From the NCBI GenBank assembly GCA_009801015.1, contig VHZZ01000056.1, forward strand, positions 234,337 to 260,265: 25,929 bases of DNA, in the 5' to 3' direction. Both the position numbers and the translations under genes were made by a program. Below are positions 1 to 9,478 of this stretch, piece after piece; the first letter of the stretch is position 1, and each line of letters begins with the position of its first letter. Under the pieces are notes generated by a model, which saw only the letters and a list, made by a program, of their open reading frames with translations, did no database searches and was not told the origin of the DNA. The DNA is from Silene noctiflora. Lineage: Eukaryota > Streptophyta > Magnoliopsida > Caryophyllales > Caryophyllaceae.

Positions 1-40
1 AAAAAAAAAAATCAAAAAAAATTGACCCGTTTATCAGGTC
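1..40 (+). repeat. 3' tail of a degenerate 'GACCCG' dispersed repeat
   Basis: An A-rich run is followed at 23-36 by TGACCCGTTTATCA. The same end motif closes three other GACCCG-rich tracts in this window (8830, 20364, 24349), always in the same orientation. Only the tail of this copy lies inside the window. The family is not named here. Confidence 0.35.
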
Positions 41-224
41 CCTATCACTTATGAAATTGCTCCGTAATTGGTAGCGCAATTTGTTACTCAAATTGATTGC
101 ACGCGGTTGGTATGTAGGAGTGTAGGACCCAGTACGAAAGAAGCATTACTGCACCAACAATAAAGCAAAGTATATTTAATTATTCTTTCTTTCAATTAAA
201 GTGTGAAAAATACATATAAACTGT

Positions 225-399
225 TCATTTGTTACAGACATATCCGTCATAAATTTGCGATGGGTCAAATACTATTTACGTGGGATAAATGAGACAAAAC
301 AGAGTGTTTATGGAGTAACAATTTGTTTTGTCTTATCTACCAATATAGATAGTAATTAACCCGTCGCAAGCTTGAGACGGATATGCTTGTCACAAAGGA
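225..399. mobile_element. Foldback MITE, 'CCGTC' end family (copy 1)
   Basis: The arms at 239-265 and 359-385 are inverted repeats with 22 of 27 positions matching; nearly all differences are transitions. Weaker pairing extends outward to about 225 and 399. An inner inverted pair (GAGACAAAAC near 291-300 and GTTTTGTCTT near 322-333) makes the element almost fully self-complementary. No coding capacity. Related elements lie at 20602 and 21276. It sits upstream of the first gene and may form part of its distal promoter. The superfamily cannot be assigned because no clear target-site duplication is visible. Confidence 0.65.
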
Positions 400-600
400 G
401 AATTGCGCCCTGAATTTACATAATCCTATATAAAATTGTGAATAGATAAATATAGTTGCAATCTTTAATAAAATAATAAATGTTTATTATAAAAATATTA
501 CGAAACAAATTATCGAAAATACATTTTCAGTCTGATAGAGTGTTTTCTCGATAACCTAATAAGAGATCGTCTCTTTCGAGTCTATTTATTTAACCACACC
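400..600 (+). promoter_or_regulatory. Probable promoter region of the RS/RGG-rich protein gene
   Basis: About 200 AT-rich bases separate the foldback element from a leader-like sequence. A possible TATA element, TCTATTTATT, lies at 581-590, followed by a pyrimidine-rich stretch from about 599 that looks like the start of a transcript. The transcription start is inferred, not shown. Confidence 0.3.
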
Positions 601-2376
601 TTCCACCAGTTGACTGCACTCTCATCATTCAATGTTCGTCCAAAAAATCAACTCTACGCTCATTGACCAAGACTGATTACACCAAAAGAAGAGCAATCAA
701 AATTGAAATTTACAAGCTCGAGTTGATTTCATCTGCTTTTATTGATCTACGATTATTATTCAATTATTCAATCAATTTGCTCAGATTGAATTTTCTAGGG
801 TTTTGCTTTACTGAAAATCACTAGAATTTGATTGAAGCGGAAGATTCTGGTTTTTGTCTCGTTGAATTTGTGGATTTTGGAGGAAAGATATTCATCGTGT
901 TGTCGATTGATTGGTTGATTGTTGTTTACACAGGTACTGAAAACCCTAAGTTTTACTATTGATTTGTGTTTTTACTATTGATTTCGCATGATATTGCAAG
1001 CTTCGAGTTCGACAGTATATTTGTTGATTATCAGATCTTGCTTCCTTATTGTTGTGTTCTTCGGTAAAAATCGGTGTATTTGATTTGTTGAGGAGTTGTC
1101 AATTTTCGCCGAAAGAGAGAAACTTTGAATTTATGGAGGAGATGCTTTTGTATGATGATGTTGATGCTGATTATTGTGAAGAATCTATGTTTATCGACAC
1201 GCGGCTGCGGTTTATTGGTGTGGATCGTTTGAATTTGAGCAGAAAATTAATGCCTCCTTAATCAGCATTGACAGCGGCTTTGTCCGAAGTCAGAGATTTC
1301 AACAGTGAAGTTCTTCAGATTGAAGTTGTTTATCGATTATTATTACGTTTTGATCTAATATTTTCGGCTGAGATCTGCTGCAATATGAAGACTTTTGCTG
1401 GAAAAAAGCCTTTTAAGTGATTTCTTGTCACATAAATATGTGCTATGTTGATTAAGTAGGAAAATGGCTATTGAGATTTGATCTCGTTTATGCGAAAAAT
1501 TCTACTGTTTTTTCGAGTCCTCTTGGTGGGGATTATGGTTTGGCTATTCAACACTCTATATATTAGGGACTTCTGTACAAACCTCCAGTTTTGGATGTGG
1601 ATTCTACATGATACATCAATTCTAGGAGAGACTTCTTTGTTTAATTGATGATTTGGCCGTTGGATCCTACATGATTAGTCACTTTAAATATATGAGCTAC
1701 CAATTCATACTAGGACAAAGTTCTTTAACTAATCCAGATTTGGCTGTTGGATTCCTGATTTGAGAGACCATCACCATGCGCATCGATCATGCTGATGCAA
1801 AATATTGAAATATCTTTGTTTTAGCTAGTAACTCTGGGGGTTGGTATGTCTGAGGCCTTAAAGTTACACTGTAAACCCCTAGGGAATTTATACAGGATTG
1901 AACACTGGTTGAACTTCAGGCCCAAGGTAATGACCTATTGTTGCATATGCTCATTGTATTGTTAGTAACATTGGGTATTGACTCCGCCCTCGACACTTAC
2001 TAGTCCGCCACTTAATATCGTAGGAGTTCGACAATCAGATAGTTGTGCTTGCCGCTTGGCACTAGTTTATTTTGCTTTTGGTGGGCATGGTGGCTGTTCA
2101 TCTTGGGGTACATGTCTACGTGTCCATATTTTTCTAATAGCAGCATATATCATTTGGCAGAACTCTGAATCTAGGCTAGCTTTATTAATGAGGATTTTAT
2201 CAGTGATGATTGGGGCGTTGGGAGGTGGTTGCTATATGCTTGTGGACGTGTGGTTATACTTATTAACACTCTTGTTCATAATGCAGATTTGGTGTGACGT
2301 ATAATCTGTGTGCATCTTAGAGACGGTGTCTTATCAACAGATTTGTAGTTGCTAGAATTGAGTCCATGATGAAAGC
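600..2376 (+). other. 5' leader of the RS/RGG gene with a leader intron
   Basis: The leader appears to start near 600 and to reach a good donor at 933/934 (CAG|GTACTG). A strong acceptor with a pyrimidine-rich approach is at 2286 (ATGCAG|ATTTGG), so a leader intron of about 1.35 kb is likely. The open frames of 70 and 108 codons inside it have no recognisable domains or plausible composition and are treated as chance. Long first introns in plant leaders often raise expression; whether this one does is unknown. Exact leader exons need transcript data. Confidence 0.5.
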
Positions 2377-2380
2377 ATGA
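2366..2380 (+). promoter_or_regulatory. Four-codon upstream ORF overlapping the main start
   Basis: ATG ATG AAA GCA TGA reads from 2366 to 2380. Its stop shares four bases with the main initiation codon at 2377 (ATGA). The upstream frame is +1 relative to the main frame. If the leader contains this stretch, ribosomes would meet these two AUGs just before the main AUG, which would favour leaky scanning or short reinitiation. Confidence 0.5.
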
Positions 2381-5300
2381 TCACAGTGGGCCTGGAACTT
2401 AGCAACTTCATTGATCCCAATTTAACTTGGAAGACAGTATCTAAAGGCAGGAATTCATCTAAGCGCTCAAGAAAACCTGTTTCAAAATATTTGGAACTGG
2501 ATCAAGATCTAGGAAAAAAGCAGTTTCAACGATTGAGTGAAACACACAGTTTGGAATCTGATAAGGTCTATTCTGTTCTTTTTGGTTTTGATTTGGAGTT
2601 GTACACGTTAGTCCATCTTTTAAATACTTGCCATCTCGTTTATTGATTTTTGCAGTCTGACGTATTGGTTCAACGGAGGGGATTTGGCAATATGGAGCAT
2701 GTACCTATCAAGAAAAGGAGATTTCTTTTTCGATCTCCTTCTCCACCTCCCCAATCTCCGAAGCACTGTGAAGAGTCTAAGGAGCTTGATAATGGTCGGT
2801 GCACTTTAGACCAGCAAACATGTGCCAATGGAAACACAGAGAAAGTGGTCACTGCAACTGCCTTTTCTGAATCGTTATGCAAAAATAGTGTTACGGATAA
2901 TAACGCTGAGAATAATGCAAGCTCTTTCAATGTAGTACCTGTTTCCAGCGAGGATTTCTCTGGCATTACTATGCTAGCTGCTGCTGCCTGCAGTAGTGAA
3001 TTAGATTGTACTGTGGGTGATGTTGAAAAGTCCAAGATTGGTGACGTGCTGAAAAGAGATGATAATGAGTCTTTAGCTTCTGCAGCCATCTTGAAAGAAA
3101 ATATTGCCACCTCTAGATCAACTGACTCTCTTGGAGAGGCTACAGGACAGTTTATGGAGGAAGATTGCGTGGCTAATTTGCCAATTAACAGTACTGAACA
3201 TGTTTGCTTGAAGAGTAGTAATGATGGTAGTAGTAGTCCGACGAACGAGCTTTTAAGAGCAAAGCCAAATGAATCAGTTGTATCTACAGTCAGCAGGGAA
3301 GAGAGTGTTGAGAGGTGTGGATTGTCTGATGCCCTAAATAATGTTGTTCGGCCCGTAGAGGATAAACCATCAGATTCCCCAAATGAAGATATCGAGATCG
3401 CCGGTAAAACAACCGATACTTTTGTTCCAAGAAAGTACTGGGATCTAAATACCATTATGGATGAGTGGGACCATCCTATTGAGGATACTTTTGCTGGTTC
3501 ATGTATGCAATCTGCAGAAGTTGCACCAACAATCAGTATGAGTTTCGAGAAGCCGTTGAATGTGGAAACATCTACTGCAGCAGAGAGAGTTCTAGCAAAA
3601 GAGAGTGGTGAGAGACTTGATGGTCAAACAGTAGCCTGTGTGGCGCCTGTAAGCAGGGTTTTTTCAGACTCTGGAGAATTTCCTGGCGTGGTTACTACCT
3701 TTAATAATTCAGTGAGTAGTTTAGATGTGCCATCTGATCTTGTTACAAGCGGTTTAAAAGGAAATTGTTCACTTCATGGCACGAACAGTCATGCTATAGA
3801 AACAACTTCGAGTTGTGTCCTGGAAACAAAACCTCAACGGGTTGTGGTTGGAGAAGCAGATTCAGGTATTGATAAAGAACCCAAGAATTTGATAAACTCT
3901 AAGGGCCAGTGTAGTTTCCAAACTGAGTTGCATAAAATTGATTCTTCGTTGGTGCCACTGTCGGAGAATGCTTCGTGTGAGGTTAAGGCTGTTGACTGTG
4001 GATGTACCGACACCAAAGAAAAGAACGCTGTAGATGAAAATGATGAGGAGACTAGTATTACTTGTCAATCAGCTTCAACTAATTTTCTTGGTGCTAGTAA
4101 TATTAATATTGCTGCATTGAGTGCATCACTTTCAGGAAATGTATTGTGCAAGGCCAATGATATGGAGTCTGGAAATTATAGACCTCAGGAATACATGACA
4201 TTTGTGGATGCAAATGTGAATAAGTGCTTGGAAACCGTTTCCCAGCTAGTGAATACACAATCTTCTTGTTCCGAGACGCCAATGGTTAAGTCGAAAGTTT
4301 CTGATGGTGCACATAGCTCGAGCAGTATGGAAGTATTAGTTGCACCTTTAGCAACCATCAGCAATAGCAATACTACTCCAGATACATCTAGACGTGATTA
4401 TCAGATGGATGTACCCAATGTTACCGAAACTTTTACCGGCAAAGCTGTGAAGCATTTGGGCTGTACTACTCCTGAGAATCATGGTGGTGGTCGTAAGTTA
4501 CATAGTTTGAATGAAGTTCCCAGTGAATTAGTTGATAATAATGCAAATGTGGCCAATGCTCGGGGTTATGATCTTCATTTAGAAGACGGGGAATTGAGAG
4601 AGTCAGTTGGACATGGCTGGGAGGATAACGAAGGTGAGGATAACGAGACTGAGCATGTGGATTATGATTCTGATGATAGAGAGGGTATCATATTTGAAGC
4701 TCCTAATGATTCTTTCCAACTGTCAGGAGACACTCTTGCTGAGGATTCTGAAAAACAGAGCTGTGGGCTTGATAAGAGTGTGGATGTCCAGCATCAAAGT
4801 TGCTTGTCGACAGTCGATACTAAGGCGACAGATAGTTTTAAACGAGATTCTCCATTGTTAAAACCATGTTTAGGGGCCCCGCTTAAAGGGCAAGATAGAG
4901 TTGAGGGAGATTGCAAAGGTGCCTCCGCGAGTGCTGATTCTATAAGAAGCAGGTAAAATCTACTTCCTAATACAACCGTTCATTTTTTTCTTCACGATTT
5001 TGTCTTGTTATTCCATTCATGTATACTCCCCTTATATAAGACTTTATTATTCATCAAATGACTCAACTTTGACCGATATTGGGGGCTCGGCAAATACATT
5101 ACATGCATTTTTTTTTAAATGATCAAATGACGACAGTTTTGATAAATTAAGAAGACAAATTATTATATTGTACCTTCTGTAGTGTTTGTACGTATTTGGA
5201 GAAATTAATGGCCACCAAAGTCAAATGGGACAAAAAAATTGGAATGCAAGTAATGATTGTTAATTTGATTTTTACTAATTTTTGAGTCTAATTGTTTTTT

Positions 5301-6545
5301 AGATCCAGCAACTTTGGAAGTATGCATCACGCCGATTGTCCTAGTGCCAGGCACAAGCCTTTGGTGCAAACAGACCTGTGCTGTGATCCATCTCAGAATG
5401 TTGGTTTGAAAAGCATCTTAGCTGACTCTGGCCCAGAAGAAGGTAGGGATAGAGTATACCAGCCGCGTAATATCTCTGCACCACGAAGTGGATATAATTC
5501 GATGAGAAGAGGTTCATCAGGAGAGAGAGACAATTTTCATGGTACAAGGATGGGAAACAGCCGAGATAATACCTTGGACGGTAATTCAAGAAGCAAATTT
5601 GACAGATTTTCAGGTGGGATTAACCGGGGATTTAGAGAGGGATACCACAGACCTGGGACGTTCAATCATAGTGGTGAAGGGAGGAGGAGCTTTTCACCCC
5701 GTGAAAATAGACAAGACTCCCATTATCCTCGGAGTAATCGAAAATCTAGATCAAGGTCGAGAACTCGCTCACCTGATTACAGGCCTGAAGCTAGAATGGG
5801 ACGAGCCAGGTTGCCATATCAGCCACCTGGCCACTCAGCTAACTACATTAGGGGAGGGAGATCATCTGGTAGGGGTAGGGGTTTCAATCAAAGACCAAGA
5901 TTTGACAATATGGGTTCACCCGGGAGATTGAGATCAAATGACGGTCCTATGAGATATCATGATACAAATCGAGATCCTGACTATGAGGAAAACAATCACT
6001 ATCGGAGAAAACCTCTATTTGTTCGCAATGACCGGAGATCTCGGTCTAGATCCAGAAGCTTTTCTCCAGATTACAGGCCCGATACTCGAATTGGCTCGAT
6101 GCGGGGATCTTACCAGCATACAGGAGGTAGGGGGAGGAGATCACCACCTGTAAGACCATTTCGACAATTCCAAAGATATGACAATGGGGAATCAGCTGGT
6201 GAGAGATTCAACGATAACTCTCAGTCGAGCAGGGGAAATGATTATGACAACGGGGGAAACGACTTTAGGAGGAAGCCTCGGAATATCTTTGAAAGAATTC
6301 ATCCAAGACATCATGATGAGGACGGAGATAGTCGACAATTCCAATACGATGATCAAGATAACAACAATAACAATCGGAATTTCAGACGAAATGAAAACTA
6401 TGGAAGGGGTGGTGGTAGGAGGCCAATGGATTTCAGAAGGGATGATAGAGGTAATAATAATAATAATAACAGTAATGTCAGATATGATTCTGATCGGATG
6501 TTCGATTCCGGCCCCAAACAGTTTAGAGGTATGAGAGGCTCTTGA
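2377..6545 (+). CDS. Large nuclear-type RS/RGG-rich protein of unknown function
   Basis: The coding exons are 2377-2565, 2656-4952 and 5303-6545, joined by GT..AG introns, giving 1242 residues. The start is the first in-frame ATG after an in-frame TGA at 2359. Residues 81-95 combine a basic KKRR cluster, which could act as a nuclear localisation signal, with an SPSPPP motif. A WDLNTIMDEW motif lies at about 325-334. The middle is Ser/Thr-rich and of low complexity, and an acidic patch rich in Glu/Asp spans 718-740. The last exon encodes Arg/Ser dipeptides, RGRG and GRGGG boxes and an Asn run from an AAT microsatellite (6451-6470). The SRSRS..SPDYRP..R.G module occurs twice (977-995 and 1075-1093). 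Such composition is typical of RNA-processing or RNA-binding nuclear proteins, but I see no RRM, KH or zinc finger. It resembles plant proteins annotated as uncharacterised or serine/arginine repetitive. The function is an inference from composition only. Confidence 0.85.
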
Positions 6546-6725
6546 ATCTTGCTGATGCTGTTACTTTGTTTTTGTCAAGAGATTAGTTAGGAAATTAGTG
6601 GCTTTTTTTAGCCATAGGACTACACTATTTTATTTTTTCCTATTAATTTTTCCTTATTTATAGTAGTTTCATACTTTCATATATGAAACCTCTTTGAGTT
6701 GACAAATAAATAAAGTTGTTTCTTT
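6546..6725 (+). terminator. 3' UTR and polyadenylation signals of the RS/RGG gene
   Basis: The 3' UTR follows the TGA at 6543-6545. Two overlapping AATAAA hexamers lie at 6705-6714 with T-rich sequence after them, a usual plant near-upstream element arrangement. A small inverted repeat (GTTTCATA..TATGAAAC, about 6667-6690) precedes them. The cleavage position is not visible. Confidence 0.5.
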
Positions 6726-6772
6726 AGTGTAAATGAGTTTTGCATTTACTGCTTATTTCAGTTTTTCGAACG

Positions 6773-7138
6773 ACGGTGTGAGACGGTTTTTTTATATTAG
6801 AATATAGATTAAAATAAAACTCGTATGTGTTGATAGTAATACATAAATTAATGCTTAAATACAATTTTAAGGGTTATATTTATCATTTCCCTTTTAAAGA
6901 ATCGTATTACTGTGTATAATTTGTGTTTTCGAAGCTGGTCAAATTGATGAATTATACTGTTTTTAATGGGTGTTGACCAAAAAGAAATTTTCCAATATAG
7001 AAGCTCAAAGTTAAACAAAAAAAACTTGCTCAAAATAGAAATTTTGAGTATTATAAATAACAGACTAAATATAGAGTTTCCCTTCTGAATTTAATATTAA
7101 GCTTACAATAATTATTCTATAATACGGTCTCACACCGT
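6773..7138. mobile_element. MITE with GTGTGAGAC-type terminal inverted repeats
   Basis: ACGGTGTGAGACGGT at 6773-6787 is matched at 14 of 15 positions by the reverse complement of 7124-7138. The 366 bp between are AT-rich and have no coding capacity. 'GGTGTGAGACGG' termini are common in plant MITEs by recollection. Target-site duplications are not clear, so the superfamily is open. Confidence 0.6.
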
Positions 7139-7236
7139 AAGATGTCCATTTATACAACACTCATTTTTTTTATTAGCAATAGATGACTGGTTATTTACAC
7201 AAAAAGGCAGTCTCCGAACATAAAATCGTCTAAAAA

Positions 7237-7345
7237 TAAGAGTTAGCTCAAGTAGTGAGAGATCTCTTACTCCAACCGTAATGCTGGGGATTCGAATTTT
7301 TACCCACGACAAATTGCGCTTATTTGAATTAAAAAAAATGTAAAA
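7237..7345 (+). mobile_element. tRNA-derived SINE-like element
   Basis: TAGCTCAAGTAG at 7244-7255 fits an RNA polymerase III A box, and GGGATTCGAAT at about 7286-7296 fits a B box. They are about 40 bases apart, as in a tRNA head. An A-rich tract with TGTAAAA follows at about 7331-7345, like the tail of a plant SINE. The sequence does not fold into a complete tRNA, so it is not a tRNA gene. The 5' end and target-site duplications are not defined. Confidence 0.45.
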
Positions 7346-7594
7346 CCGTCTTATTCTGAACATGAGCTGTCTACAGTCTAGTAATGCACATGCCTCACTA
7401 AAATTATATAGAGATGCCAACAAGTATTCTCCATTATTATTCTGTCTCATTACTCAATTCAATGCGTTACAGATTATTGATAGTAGTTGTAGATTTCTTC
7501 GATTTATGATTCTCATTCATTCACATCTTTGAGTTTTAATTAAACACTAAAACACAGTAAATATTTATTTCGTTATTAATCACCATATATTTAT

Positions 7595-7644
7595 TACTCC
7601 CTCCATTTCAGGAAATAGTTTACATTTAATTCTTTGAGGGAGTA
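7595..7644. mobile_element. Minimal Stowaway-type remnant
   Basis: CTCCCTCCATTTC starts at 7597 and the complementary GAGGGAG ends at 7642; both are flanked by TA (7595-7596 and 7643-7644). The CTCCCTCC terminus with TA duplication is the hallmark of Stowaway (Tc1/mariner-type) MITEs. At about 46 bp it is far below the family's usual 70-350 bp, so nearly all the interior has been lost. Confidence 0.7.
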
Positions 7645-7788
7645 TAAGAAGGTAGTTTGGCCTTGACTACTAAACACGAGCTCAAACTCGAACAAAACTT
7701 ATTTTAGTTAAATTCAACCTAAGGCATTTCGATATAAAATCGAGATAAATCACTCTTTTTAACCAAGTACATTATAATTCAACAGTAA

Positions 7789-7920
7789 GTCTTGTTTACA
7801 ACCGTTGTAAGTTACAACGAAGGGGTGAAAAACACTATCACCCCTAAAAAAGTGTTAGGTTTGGATGAATTTATACCTCCGTTGTAAATTATTCTTGTTT
7901 ACAACGGTTGTAAACAAGAA
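7789..7920. repeat. Cluster of nested palindromes
   Basis: Three inverted repeats lie within 132 bp. One is CGTTGTAA-G-TTACAACG at 7803-7819. The second is AGGGGTGA..TCACCCCT at 7821-7828 and 7838-7845. The third is a 29 bp quasi-palindrome at 7892-7920 with perfect 14 bp arms around one G. The TTGTTTACAAC motif occurs near both ends of the cluster, so the whole may be a small foldback element. Confidence 0.6.
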
Positions 7921-8100
7921 TTTATGATGATTCAATATGGCAAAAACCATGAAGTCACCAACTTTAGCTTTAGACATGTTTGACAAATTCATTCATATTA
8001 CCTCCAAATTTGTTCACACTAGAAGAAATGCAACAAAGTCCCTCTCATGCTCTCATCATGCTTATGGAAATTACTTGGTAGCATTTTGACAAAAAGCGAC

Positions 8101-8260
8101 GATTATTATCCATCACAAGCTTGAAGATGGATAGTGTCTCTCTCACAATATTACAAAGTGGGAGGGTAAATGGGATGTTCTATTTAATTTCCACTTGATT
8201 TGTCATTTGCATATTATAAGAGAGGTATTACTCGTCTTCAGCTTGTGACTGATAATGTGT
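8101..8260. mobile_element. Foldback MITE, 'CATCACAAGCTTGAAG' arm family
   Basis: The arm at about 8105-8144 (ATTATCCATCACAAGCTTGAAG..) pairs with the arm at about 8220-8259 (..CTTCAGCTTGTGACTGATAAT) as a long imperfect inverted repeat of near 38 bp. The interior is short and AT-rich with no reading frame. The CACAAGCTTG core recalls the elements at 225, 20602 and 21276, but the interior differs, so this may be a sister family. Confidence 0.6.
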
Positions 8261-8564
8261 AAATGGGTATTTGTGTTTGACAAAATGAATTGAAGAATAA
8301 AGGGGCCGCCATAACCACGCGTCATTCAAAGTGGTTTTCCCCAAGAAACAAGAACATCTTTCTTTCTTTCCATTACTATCACATCCCACTTATTAGGCAC
8401 TTACACATAAACCATAACTTTCTAATCCATCCATCTATCTAACCTTTAAAAGTAATAATAAAGCATTATATTCCTCCATTTTACAACCCATCATCATGTT
8501 ATTTCATATGGTCCTAATAAATTCCTTTTGCCAAAGATAAACACACCCATTATTGGGTGAGATT

Positions 8565-8850
8565 TCACCAGGTTAAATTGACCCGGTCTGAATAAAAGGG
8601 TCAGAATAATTCGATTTGACAATCGAACTTAAGATTTTAATCTGACCCAAACTCGAGTTGACCCGATCCTATATAACTTGACCTTAATGGTTTTTTGTTA
8701 CACACTGGTTATTATTCACAAACAATTTGATAATTGTTGACCTGATAATGACCGAACCCGAAACAGCCCAGTCGGACCCGAACTCTTGCAAACCCGAAAT
8801 TGACCCAGCCCGAACTGAGATGACCCGGTTGACCCGTTTGCCACGTCTAA
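8565..8850 (+). repeat. Degenerate 'GACCCGAA' dispersed repeat
   Basis: This tract repeatedly carries variants of GACCCG and AACCCGA and ends in TGACCCGTTTGCCA (8830-8843) followed by GTCTA. The same composition and end motif recur at 20270-20385 and 23820-24368. The 71-codon minus-strand open frame here is a by-product of the repeat. No known mobile-element class is assigned. Confidence 0.5.
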
Positions 8851-8899
8851 GTGAGACAGTCTTACCTTGTAAATCGGTGTCATTGTATAAACAACTCAT

Positions 8900-9478
8900 T
8901 TATTAGCATTAAGCAAATAGTTTTCTTATAAAAAAGAACTGTTTTACTGTGTGGGGAAGACAATTCAGTCTAATTTTCCATTATCGTAAAAAGAACGGAA
9001 TCGATCTCGCACAAGAAACAGATCAAATGAATAAAAGGGACAAAAAGCATAATGCATATAAAATGAAAACTCTTATTTCATCTATCTATATATGGAGTAA
9101 TATTTGATAAAAAAAAATACTCTTTTTATCAAAGAAATATTTTTATTTATTTTTTCGATCAAATTTATTTTTGACTAACATTATAACTTTGTTAATATAA
9201 AAAATTACGGAACATTATTATTATAAAATATTTACATTTATCATAAACATATATGATTTTTAAAAAAATAAATAAATAGTTCAACATATATATATTTGTA
9301 AGAATTAAAATAATATTTTAAACACGTATATAAAGTCAAATGAGAAAATTATTTTGAGTCGAATAAGTAGTAACCAGCCTCACAAGTCATAACTCACAAG
9401 TTTATAAATTCTACAACTAAACTAAAATTTTCATGCATAAGTAATGTTAAAGACTTAAAGCTAACAAATTCACTAAAA
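8900..9478 (+). promoter_or_regulatory. Promoter and leader of the receptor kinase gene
   Basis: This stretch is very AT-rich, with no gene before the kinase ATG at 9479. TATATAAA at 9327-9334 is the best TATA candidate and would place the transcript start near 9360. A second, weaker candidate, TTTATAAAT, is near 9401. The leader would then hold two tiny upstream ORFs (9433-9444 and 9444-9458). No other regulatory motif can be assigned with confidence. Confidence 0.4.
9433..9458 (+). promoter_or_regulatory. Two stop-start overlapping upstream ORFs
   Basis: ATG CAT AAG TAA (9433-9444) overlaps ATG TTA AAG ACT TAA (9444-9458) through a TAATG junction, 20 bases before the receptor kinase start. 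They matter only if transcription begins upstream of 9433, as the TATA at 9327 suggests. Confidence 0.4.

Noticed and set aside
1978-2304. 108-codon plus-strand frame with hydrophobic segments
   Set aside because: It falls in the likely leader intron, shows no recognised family and crosses the probable acceptor at 2286.
2670-3455. 261-codon minus-strand open frame
   Set aside because: It lies wholly opposite the second coding exon of the RS/RGG gene and has no domain of its own; Ser-rich coding sequence often leaves the opposite strand open.
9094-9370. Possible Stowaway element upstream of the receptor kinase (GGAGTAATATTTG..)
   Set aside because: The ends do not pair convincingly, and the AT-rich composition explains the partial likeness.
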